Positions 34,059-40,394 of a DNA stretch of 40,394 nt are shown piece by piece (position 1 is the stretch's first letter; each line of letters begins with the position of its first letter). The DNA is from Spirulina sp. SIO3F2. Its GTDB lineage: Bacteria > Cyanobacteriota > Cyanobacteriia > Cyanobacteriales > Spirulinaceae. Position numbers and translations under genes: made by a program. Location: the NCBI GenBank assembly GCA_010672165.1, contig JAAHHN010000034.1:1-40394 (forward strand), written 5' to 3'. The notes beneath the pieces were generated by a model. That model was not told the DNA's origin and searched no databases. It saw nothing but the letters and a program-made list of their open reading frames with translations.

Positions 34059-34080
34059 AGGGTGGGTAATGTTCCACCCT
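34059..34080. terminator. Possible terminator hairpin after bicA
   Basis: AGGGTGG-GTAATGTT-CCACCCT, a 7-bp stem with an 8-nt loop, begins 18 bp after the bicA stop. No T-run follows, so it may instead be the common intergenic GGGTGGG palindrome. Confidence 0.3.
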
Positions 34081-34134
34081 CCCTAGCATTACAGTCCACA
34101 TCTCAGAATCTTGACTCACGTAACGTTCTGGAGC

Positions 34135-34264
34135 AGGGCGTGTCATTAGTTAACACCAGAAGCCTGATGGGACAAGCAATAGAGCGCCCGACCCAAACAA
34201 CAGGAAAAGGGGCGGTAAGGCAGTCACCGTAAGCGTTTGCCATCTAACTGACGATAGCCCCTAA
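34135..34264 (+). repeat. About 130-bp dispersed repeat, copy 2
   Basis: See 27691-27820. Copy 2 lies between bicA and the 72-aa gene, 52 bp before that ATG. Confidence 0.65.
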
Positions 34265-34315
34265 CTGACACGAGCAATTTTTAAATTCAAATCAACTCAA
34301 AACCCTTTTAAAATC

Positions 34316-34534
34316 ATGGCTTTTTTAATTGAACCCAAATTTCTACTAACCGCTATTCTTTTCGTCGCCTACGCTATCTTGCTGCTCCGTCCGATCGCCC
34401 ATTTTATGCGTCAGCAATCCACAGGGGCGATCGCAACTTCCAGTCAAACCCAAATCGCTCCCTTGAGCTTCTTGCGTTGGATAGGCTTACGTCTAGCGTT
34501 GCTTGTGCCCTTAGTCGGCGTGCAAATGCTCTGA
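34316..34534 (+). CDS. Small membrane protein, 72 aa
   Basis: Two predicted hydrophobic segments (FLLTAILFVAYAILLL and IGLRLALLVPLVGV) with basic residues between (MRQQSTGAIATSSQTQ). Family not recognised. The start codon ATG at 34316 is clear, but no ribosome-binding site is obvious; upstream is a repeat copy. The gene is isolated, and its 3' end faces lptG with 165 bp between. It may be real because the codon pattern (CGATCGCC, GCGATCGC use) matches the host; function unknown. Confidence 0.5.
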   Translation: MAFLIEPKFLLTAILFVAYAILLLRPIAHFMRQQSTGAIATSSQTQIAPLSFLRWIGLRLALLVPLVGVQML

Positions 34535-34539
34535 TCTTT

Positions 34540-34676
34540 GAGTTCAAAGTTCAGAGTTATTCAAGTCTCCACTTGAATCAGCATTACATGCAATCAACAG
34601 CATAGATTGTCTAATGACAAGCAAGATACCCACGCTGTAGACACTTGTATAATTACGATCTCAGAACTTTGAACTT
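34540..34676. repeat. Inverted repeat (17-bp arms) in the convergent region
   Basis: Arms 34540-34556 (AGTTCAAAGTTC core) and 34660-34676 (GAACTTTGAACTT core) agree at 15 of 17 positions as inverted copies. They lie between converging genes. Could form a long-range hairpin or be a remnant element. Confidence 0.4.
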
Positions 34677-34699
34677 TGAATTTTGAACCCTGAACTCCC

Positions 34700-35866
34700 T
34701 TACTGAGCCACGCGCCATAACACAATGCTACCAAACACTATACCCAGCCCATTGGCAATCCAGGCGGCCACAATCGGCGGCAACGCCCCCGCTACCCCCA
34801 TTGCTCCAGTGGTGGTAAAGAGAGTGTAGTAGACAAAAATCATCACTACACAGATTGCAAAGCTAGTGCCTCGACCACTGTTGTTGGTATGAGCCCCCAA
34901 CGCCGCACCGACCCAGCCAAAAATCAGACAGGCAAAAGGAAACGAAATTTTTTGATGAAGACGGGTGGAAATTTTTCGAATCCCTTGCTCATCTTGGCTA
35001 AAGCGGAGAAGTTTAAGGTGCTCACGGGCTTGAGCGATCGTCATTTCGGTGTTATCCCGAATCCGCTGGGCTAGCTCCAGAGGCGTCTTGGGGAGTTGGA
35101 GTTGTTCTTCCTGGAAACGCAGGATATTACGAAAGGAACCATCTCCTGCCAGCAAGTAAATAATGCCGTCAAAGAAATCCCATTTGTTGATCTTGGGGTT
35201 CCATTGGGCTGCTGCTGCGGTAATAATTTGGCTGACATTGCCTTGGGTGCGATCGACCACAGTGAGGTTATACATTTTGTCCCCGTCGAAGGTTTCAGCA
35301 TAAAACAAGCGAGTCAGGACGTTACGCTCCTGGCCCTGCTCATCAACAACTGGGCCATATTCCGGGTAAAAAATATTGTTGTCTTGAAATTGAGGGCGAT
35401 CGCCGCTGAGGGCTTTTTCTAAAGTAATCGCAGCCACATGGTTTGATTCCGGTACAACCCAATCGTTAAACCAAAACGTCAGACCGGTAACCAGCAGACT
35501 AAAAATGACCCCTGGCAACACAATGCGATAAACACTCACTCCCACGCTCCGCATCGCCACCAACTCACTATCGGCTGCCAAACGGCTATAGGTCATCAGT
35601 GTCGCTAGTAGCAACGACATGGGAAAGGCATAGCAAATAAATTGAGGCGTACTAAAGAAGGCGACCTTAAGGGCAAGGGTGATCGGGAGGCCAAACTCAG
35701 TTACACGGCGCACCAAATCAAACAAAACACCAACGGCAATCCCTAAAGACGAAAACAAGCCCACACCAAACAGGAAGGGGGCAATGGTTTGATTCATGAT
35801 GTAGCGATCGAGCACTGACCTCTGCCAGAGTTGCTGCCACTTCAATGGTGATTTTGTTGCTGTCAA
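34700..35866 (-). CDS. lptG: LptG/LptF-type permease (YjgP/YjgQ family)
   Basis: 388 residues. Permease of the ABC transporter that extracts lipopolysaccharide from the inner membrane and passes it to the LptA bridge. N-terminal helices (about 24-50, 62-85, 105-125) carry the family's RSVLDRYIMNQTIAPFLFGV, YAFPMSLLLATLMTYSRLAADSELVAMRSVGVS and GLTFWFNDWVVP motifs. A periplasmic beta-jellyroll segment follows (about 150-290), then three helices (FACLIFGWVGAALGAH..., ...IFVYYTLFTTTGA...). Cyanobacteria often use a single LptF/G-like permease, presumably as a homodimer; that is known in outline and not provable here. It lies 28 bp after lptB. Confidence 0.88.
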   Translation of the reverse strand: MTATKSPLKWQQLWQRSVLDRYIMNQTIAPFLFGVGLFSSLGIAVGVLFDLVRRVTEFGLPITLALKVAFFSTPQFICYAFPMSLLLATLMTYSRLAADSELVAMRSVGVSVYRIVLPGVIFSLLVTGLTFWFNDWVVPESNHVAAITLEKALSGDRPQFQDNNIFYPEYGPVVDEQGQERNVLTRLFYAETFDGDKMYNLTVVDRTQGNVSQIITAAAAQWNPKINKWDFFDGIIYLLAGDGSFRNILRFQEEQLQLPKTPLELAQRIRDNTEMTIAQAREHLKLLRFSQDEQGIRKISTRLHQKISFPFACLIFGWVGAALGAHTNNSGRGTSFAICVVMIFVYYTLFTTTGAMGVAGALPPIVAAWIANGLGIVFGSIVLWRVAQ

Positions 35867-35894
35867 TGCGCTATGCTCCGTTCCGAATCATCAA

Positions 35895-36623
35895 CTAAAC
35901 TTGAAAATCCTCACCTAAATAGTATTCTCGCACCAAGGGGTTGTTATAAAGTTCTTCGGCTGTACCTGCTGCGAGAATCTCGCCATCCCGCATAATATAG
36001 GCGCGATCGGTAATCGCCAAGGTCTCCCGAACATTGTGGTCAGTGATGAGGATGCCCATTGGTCGTTCCCGCAGTGTAGCCACTAACTTTTGGATTTCTG
36101 AGACTGCGATCGGGTCAACCCCAGCGAACGGTTCGTCCAGCAGTAAATAATCAGGCCCTTGTTGTCCTGTGGCCAAGGCCCGGGCAATTTCTGTGCGACG
36201 GCGTTCCCCTCCAGACACAAAGCGTCCAGGGGTTTTGGCGACTGCGGTCAGCCGAAATTCTTCGAGGAGTTGGTTTAAGCGTTGGGCTTGGCGATCGCGG
36301 CTCAAGTTTGTCTGCTCCAGCACCAAGCGCAGGTTATCCGCCACGGTGAGATTGCGAAAAATGCTGGCCTGCTGGGGCAAATAGCCAATCCCGAGGTGCG
36401 ATCGCTCATCCAAAGTGAGTTGCGTGATTTCACGGTTGTTGAGCCAGACCGTGCCCCCATTGGGTCGTACCAGCCCGGTTGCCATATAAAACGTAGTGGT
36501 CTTGCCCGCGCCATTGGGGCCCAGAAGACCCACAATCTCGCCGGGTGCAACATCCACCGTCACGCCCTTGACCACAGCCCGTTTACCGTAGGATTTCTGT
36601 ACGTTCTGGAGATAGATCGTCAT
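35895..36623 (-). CDS. lptB: LPS export ABC transporter ATP-binding protein LptB
   Basis: 242 residues. ATP-hydrolysing subunit energising LPS extraction. Walker A GPNGAGKTT (35-43), Q-loop region (GIGYLPQQASIFRNLTVADN), signature SGGERRR, Walker B YLLLDEPFAGVDP and the H-loop TDHNVRE, all intact. The SGGERRR and DHNVRETL features separate LptB from generic ABC subunits. Lies between lptA (19 bp upstream) and lptG (28 bp downstream) in one minus-strand operon. Confidence 0.93.
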   Translation of the reverse strand: MTIYLQNVQKSYGKRAVVKGVTVDVAPGEIVGLLGPNGAGKTTTFYMATGLVRPNGGTVWLNNREITQLTLDERSHLGIGYLPQQASIFRNLTVADNLRLVLEQTNLSRDRQAQRLNQLLEEFRLTAVAKTPGRFVSGGERRRTEIARALATGQQGPDYLLLDEPFAGVDPIAVSEIQKLVATLRERPMGILITDHNVRETLAITDRAYIMRDGEILAAGTAEELYNNPLVREYYLGEDFQV

Positions 36624-36642
36624 GCTAACGAGAAGCGCAATA

Positions 36643-37245
36643 TTACTCCAACGGTGGTAGACCTTCTGGGTTTAATGGGGGTAAGCCATCCGGGTTTGGA
36701 GGCTGACCCACCTCAGCCGCTGGTACGTCAGAGGGTTCACTGTAGGGTTCTTTAAATGCAGGTTTGGGATTGTAAACTGGGCCTTGGGCAGATGGTGGTG
36801 TGGTAGGGGGAGCGTCGGGGTCAGAGAGAATATAAATCGATTCGACTTGGCGGCTATCAGGGGGGATGGCTACCGCTCGGCCCTCAGCAATGTAATAGTC
36901 GACAATTTCAGCGCGAATACTGTTGCCTTCTTGAAGCACATAGACATTTCCGGTCAGCCGTACCCGTTGCTCTCGACTGAAATATTGTGCCTGAGCAGAG
37001 GTTGCTTGCATCTGGCGGGCAGGGTAATCAATGCGTACATTGCCTGTGGCTGTGACGATTCCGCTGACCTGATCTGCTTCTTGGCGATCGGAGCGGATTG
37101 TCATGGCCCGGCCATCAGCAACTTGGGCTTGAGCGAGGGGAGAAGAAAGTCCTGCGATCATCCCAAAACCAGCCAGAATAGAGAGCGTTGCTGCGATCGC
37201 TGTCCCTTTTGTTTGTTGCCATCCCATTGCCATAACGTCCTTCAT
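36643..37245 (-). CDS. lptA: LptA/OstA-type periplasmic LPS-bridge protein
   Basis: 200 residues. An N-terminal signal peptide (hydrophobic AIAATLSILAGFGMIAGLSS, cleavage near AQAQ) is followed by an OstA/LptA domain: VADGRAMTIRSDRQEADQVSGIVTATGNVRIDYPARQMQATSAQAQYFSREQRVRLTGNVYVLQEGN in outline (start VADGRAMTIRSD, then TGNVRIDYPA and LTGNVYVLQ). A proline-rich tail after about 140 (EPSDVPAAEVGQPPNPDGLPP) is unusual. The product should span the periplasm between LptB/G and the outer membrane. Start codon uncertain: ATGs at 37245, 37233 and 37227 are in frame; an AAGGA lies close before the second and third. Confidence 0.87.
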   Translation of the reverse strand: MKDVMAMGWQQTKGTAIAATLSILAGFGMIAGLSSPLAQAQVADGRAMTIRSDRQEADQVSGIVTATGNVRIDYPARQMQATSAQAQYFSREQRVRLTGNVYVLQEGNSIRAEIVDYYIAEGRAVAIPPDSRQVESIYILSDPDAPPTTPPSAQGPVYNPKPAFKEPYSEPSDVPAAEVGQPPNPDGLPPLNPEGLPPLE

Positions 37246-37584
37246 TCGTAACGCGACTCAATAACGACTGCGGTAAATTCTGCTCGGTAACTTATGTTGC
37301 TTGAACTCATGTCTATTTTATGATGTTCATCCAGACTCTGGCAGAATCCGCAAGGTTTCTTCCCCTCGAACACTTATAAACATTTAGTGATCGGCAGGAT
37401 GCCAGCGCTATAGTCTATCAATTTTCAATATTTGTAGTGAACAAACTTCTGGGGAGCTCAATTCATTACTATTTTTGCGACTTCCCAGAGCTAGAACAAC
37501 GAGGGGTCGTTGCGAGCTGACCCAGAATCAGTATTTTTTGAGGCTTCCTTTTTTGGGAACGTTTGTATGTAATGGATATGTTGC
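37246..37584. other. Gene-free region with short repeat copy
   Basis: 339 bp between lptA and the DUF309 gene. It holds repeat copy 2 at 37453-37547 and a CGGTAAATTC...-type AT-rich stretch near the lptA start (37261-37320) that may contain its promoter. No gene seen. Confidence 0.5.
37453..37547. repeat. 95-bp short element, copy 2 of the 28102 family
   Basis: Aligns with 28102-28195 (CTATTTTTGCGACTTCC...AGAGCTAGAACAACGAGG versus AGAGCTGAAACAACGAGG). Ends are degenerate (GAGCTCAATT and TTGAGGCTTC), so this copy is older. Confidence 0.5.
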
Positions 37585-37956
37585 TTAAGCGGTTTCTATC
37601 AACCAACAGATCTGAGGTAAAGGGGCTGCAACTTCGGAGAGCGCCTCTGGCGGGGTCTGCTGCACCGTTTCTAGAAGGGTTAGGCTCTGCTCAAACAGTT
37701 GGGTTACATCGATCTGTTGGTAGTCTGGCTGATAGCCCCGTAAGCGGCGGAGGCCTTCTCCCAGCAAGGTAGCAGCCCCTCGCCAGTTCAGATTCTGAAG
37801 ATGGTAGCAACCCACCGCCACTTGCAACATCCCCTGATAAAAGGTCTTATCAGGTTCGAGTGCTTCAACCCACATCGCTTCAAGAATGTCGTGACAGGCA
37901 TAGAACTCCTGCACGTTGAATTGCTCAACCGCTGCGGCTAAAGTGACTTCAGACAT
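37585..37956 (-). CDS. DUF309 protein
   Basis: 123 residues, predicted all-helical and soluble. The family pattern is clear: FNVQEFYACHDILEAMWVEAL, FYQGMLQVAVGCYHLQNLNWRGAATLLGEGLRRLRGYQP. DUF309 is a metal-binding-like helical fold (H in CHDILE) of unknown role, found in cyanobacteria, Firmicutes and others. It begins 21 bp after ftrC on the same strand, so the two are probably co-transcribed, though no functional link is known. Confidence 0.85.
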   Translation of the reverse strand: MSEVTLAAAVEQFNVQEFYACHDILEAMWVEALEPDKTFYQGMLQVAVGCYHLQNLNWRGAATLLGEGLRRLRGYQPDYQQIDVTQLFEQSLTLLETVQQTPPEALSEVAAPLPQICWLIETA

Positions 37957-37977
37957 TACCCTAAAGGTGCTAATGCA

Positions 37978-38349
37978 TTAACTCCCTTGCAAGCTCTCAC
38001 GAACTTTGAGGATTTCTTCCATTTCAATATCCTGCTGCTCTCCTGCAAAATCATTATCTGGGGTCAAAAAGAGCATGCAGTGGCATTCTTTGCGCTCTCG
38101 CATCGGCACACAGGGACAATTCCAATACGCAGCCTTCACCTCGGCTTCTTTATCCTCATAATGGCGACAGGGACAGAGTGGAGAACCCAGCTCATCCTTG
38201 TGGCGGGCTAACCCTTCAATCACCACTGCGGTCACGGATGGATCAACGCAAAAGTAGGTGTCGGTACGCTTGGCATAGGTCTCCGAAAAGCTTTTCATGG
38301 CTTCGAGAGACTTATTGGCTTGGGAAGGCTCTGCTTTTGCAGATGTCAT
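37978..38349 (-). CDS. ftrC: Ferredoxin-thioredoxin reductase catalytic (beta) subunit
   Basis: 123 residues. Transfers electrons from ferredoxin to thioredoxin through a [4Fe-4S] cluster and a redox disulfide. Cysteine pattern: C59-P-C61, C78-P-C80, C89-H-C91. This spacing equals the catalytic subunit's set, with cluster ligands C59, C78, C80, C89 and the active-site disulfide C61-C91. Spacings equal those of the Synechocystis enzyme. Complete length. The variable subunit gene is not in this window. A comF gene is divergent, 62 bp away. Confidence 0.95.
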   Translation of the reverse strand: MTSAKAEPSQANKSLEAMKSFSETYAKRTDTYFCVDPSVTAVVIEGLARHKDELGSPLCPCRHYEDKEAEVKAAYWNCPCVPMRERKECHCMLFLTPDNDFAGEQQDIEMEEILKVRESLQGS

Positions 38350-38411
38350 AGTTTCGTGGTGTAATACTCAACAATTCTTCAAGCATTGTATCGTAAGCTG
38401 ATCGCGGATCT

Positions 38412-39098
38412 ATGGACTGGTGGCAGGGTTTCCTGAATCTCGTTTTTAAATATTCCTGTGCCCTCTGCCGCCAATCAGCAGATGAACCCCTCTGCCCCAC
38501 CTGTCAGACTAAGGTGCAGCAGCAACGTCGCCTGCTCCCCAAAAAGTCTGTGGAGGTTTTGGCTTGGGGAAATTATGGCAAGGATCTGCGGTCTGCGATC
38601 GCTGCCCTCAAATATCGCAATAATCCTCAAGTTGCTGAACTGTTTGGCCATTGGCTGGGCGACGCTTGGTTGAAAAACAAAAAAAACAAGGTTCGGCCAC
38701 TGGTTGTTCCCATTCCAATGAACCCGTCAAAGCGGCGCGATCGCGGTTTTGACCAGGCTGAATTGCTGGCTCGCAGCTTCAGCCACTACACCCATCTACC
38801 CTATTGTGCTCAAGGGTTGGAGCGGATCAAACAAACCGAAGCCCTTTACAATCTTGATCCGCGTCAGCGCCAGCATACGATGCAAGATGCCTTTGCTTTG
38901 GGGCCAGCCTTTCGCCGTCGTCGTCCTCAGCGCCCAATCTTGCTTGTTGATGATATTTTCACAACCGGGTCTACCGCCCGCGCTGCCACAAAAATGCTGC
39001 GCAAACACGGAATCAGCGTACAAGGTATGGTAGTCCTTGCAGTTACCCCCCGCAAAACGCATAAGGCGTCGACGGCCAAACCAGCTTCAACACCATAA
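38412..39098 (+). CDS. ComF-family phosphoribosyltransferase-like protein
   Basis: 228 residues. An N-terminal zinc ribbon (C16-x2-C19 and C28-x2-C31) precedes a PRTase-like domain with the PRPP-binding motif ILLVDDIFTTGSTA (about 176-189). GFDQAELLARSF and RIKQTEALYNLDPRQRQHTMQDAF are further ComF signatures. ComF proteins are needed for natural transformation in several bacteria, at the DNA-import step (family knowledge), and many cyanobacteria carry one. A 14-bp gap to the GtrA-like gene suggests an operon. Confidence 0.88.
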   Translation: MDWWQGFLNLVFKYSCALCRQSADEPLCPTCQTKVQQQRRLLPKKSVEVLAWGNYGKDLRSAIAALKYRNNPQVAELFGHWLGDAWLKNKKNKVRPLVVPIPMNPSKRRDRGFDQAELLARSFSHYTHLPYCAQGLERIKQTEALYNLDPRQRQHTMQDAFALGPAFRRRRPQRPILLVDDIFTTGSTARAATKMLRKHGISVQGMVVLAVTPRKTHKASTAKPASTP

Positions 39099-39112
39099 AC
39101 CTCTAGATTTCT

Positions 39113-39610
39113 ATGGTCATCACCAAACGTCCTAATAACTCCTCACTACCCAAATTTTCCGTGTTCTGCAAACGATTGTTTGGTGATCCTAAAGTGCGTT
39201 GGTTCGCAGTGGGGCTCTTTTTCACGGGGTTTAACTTTCCAGTCTTATATCTGCTACAGCAGAAGCTTTTACTCTCAGACAATGCTGCGATCCTGATTGC
39301 TTCAGAAATTAGCCTGGTTGTTCGCTTCTTTGTCAACGATCGCTGGGTTTTTGGTCAGAAACGCCCAACCTGGAAGCGGTTTTGGCAATACCATGTGGCC
39401 ACGGCTAGCAGTTTTGTGATTTGGAATGGGACAGCGATTGGGGCAGGTTATCTGCTCCGCTGGCAGTTTTCTACAGTTATGCCCGATTGGCTGCCGCTTC
39501 AACTGGCGGCCTTAATCGCCACGTGCTGCTCATTTGGCTGGAGCATGTTCACAAATTTCTTTTGGGTTTGGCGGCAACCAAAGGCGTCCCGCCGTCCACC
39601 CCAAAATTAG
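39113..39610 (+). CDS. GtrA-like membrane protein
   Basis: 165 residues with four predicted membrane helices (about 30-50, 58-75, 95-118, 125-150). Motifs VRFFVNDRWVFGQ and FTNFFWVW resemble those in GtrA/DPMS-associated small flippase-like proteins. The family is proposed to move lipid-linked sugars across the membrane for cell-surface polysaccharide. Position after comF gives no pathway clue. Assignment by motif only. Confidence 0.75.
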   Translation: MVITKRPNNSSLPKFSVFCKRLFGDPKVRWFAVGLFFTGFNFPVLYLLQQKLLLSDNAAILIASEISLVVRFFVNDRWVFGQKRPTWKRFWQYHVATASSFVIWNGTAIGAGYLLRWQFSTVMPDWLPLQLAALIATCCSFGWSMFTNFFWVWRQPKASRRPPQN

Positions 39611-39639
39611 CGCCAGAATTCAATCCCAAAATTAAATAA

Positions 39640-40062
<423 letters not shown>

Positions 40063-40304
40063 AATTAACCATTTGGCTTAATGCAGCGATCGCTCTCTTG
40101 CACGAACCAGCAAGGAGGCGATCGCTATTGCTCATAAAAAACAATGCTTCATGCATCAATGCTCAAGTTTGCCCAAACTGGACGCATGGGTTCATTGTGC
40201 TGTGGCATGACCCGCACTGAACTTAAAGGGATGCTGGGTTCATCGCAACTCTGGGGGCCACACAGAACTAATACCAAATCCGCAAAGTAAAGGGAGAACA
40301 GGAA
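40063..40304. other. Gene-free region after glnB
   Basis: Contains a long imperfect inverted repeat at about 40087-40132, CGATCGCTCTCTTGC...GCAAGGAGGCGATCG, whose arms each include a HIP1 site. A transcription terminator is possible but no T-run follows. No gene seen. Confidence 0.4.
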
Positions 40305-40394
40305 TCAAGCAGGCCACCAATAAAAATGGGTCAGATCACGAATCTGCTCCTGCATAGAATGGGCTAAAGTCAAGCAGCGTTGACAGAGGATATC
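40305..40394 (-). CDS. Possible 3' end of an unknown gene (window edge)
   Basis: An open frame enters from the right edge and reaches TGA at 40305-40307, giving 29 residues: ...CQRCLTLAHSMQEQIRDLTH, then FYWWPA. The closing sequence looks like a real protein end (helix then aromatic tail) but I cannot assign a family. Only coding or neighbour context outside the window would settle it. Confidence 0.25.
   Translation of the reverse strand, partial: DILCQRCLTLAHSMQEQIRDLTHFYWWPA

Overview
The window is from a cyanobacterium. Copies of the HIP1 octamer GCGATCGC are scattered through most of it. The gene content also fits: PII protein, catalytic subunit of ferredoxin-thioredoxin reductase, high-light-inducible protein (HliP), Na+/bicarbonate transporter BicA, DUF760, and abundant small palindromic intergenic repeats. 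I do not name a genus. Housekeeping genes are interspersed with accessory genes (signalling and conflict ATPases, CHAT/trypsin/CHASE2 proteins, HNH nucleases, insertion-sequence debris).

Layout. 1-158: right end of an IS630-type element cutting into the 3' end of a minus-strand three-gene operon (91 aa, 66 aa, HNH; 140-865). 1094-3448: LysM/M23 envelope hydrolase, then a P-loop ATPase. 3449-3840: palindromic repeat. 3841-4614: NagB-like deaminase. 4725-13100: the accessory centre of the window, with Trypco1, trypsin-CHASE2 and DUF928 on plus, converging on a very long minus-strand gene. That gene encodes a signal peptide, three cyanobacterial Omp85-type POTRA domains, the first barrel strands, a long helical/TPR region and a CHAT protease. 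By eye I see no HIP1 copy between about 4.6 and 13.7 kb, and the coding is AT-rich. 13348-16378: GST-like protein, a 58-aa HliP, MutY and DUF760. 16868-18209: LplA/LipB-type acyltransferase and Uma2 nuclease. 18301-21944: two adjacent STAND-type ATPases. 22020-22807: a small protein plus HNH pair resembling a two-gene toxin-antitoxin cassette. It lies directly before a CBS/tRNA-nucleotidyltransferase gene that appears to lack its 5' part. 24988-27645: Ser/Thr kinase convergent with a TPR/DUF922 metalloprotease-like membrane protein. 28218-29558: PEP-CTERM repeat protein broken by a 70-bp insertion whose ends match the IS630 end at the window start. 30494-31933: J-domain/TPR/WD40 fusion. 32097-34040: small membrane protein plus bicA. 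34700-37245: lptA-lptB-lptG/F operon. 37585-38349: ftrC and DUF309. 38412-39610: comF and GtrA-like. 39724-40062: glnB behind a plausible NtcA promoter.

How the genes may work together. Trypco1, trypsin-CHASE2, DUF928 and CHAT-Omp85 combine two peptidase families, a periplasmic CHASE2 sensor and envelope-targeted proteins. I infer a membrane/periplasm-located stress-sensing or defence protease system. The POTRA array fused to CHAT suggests a protease held at the outer-membrane assembly machinery. This is the best candidate for an undescribed system. The two STAND ATPases, the 2024-3448 ATPase and the kinase are similar signalling or conflict genes, but they are not physically linked to it. 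All family assignments come from reading motifs by eye; no database search was run.
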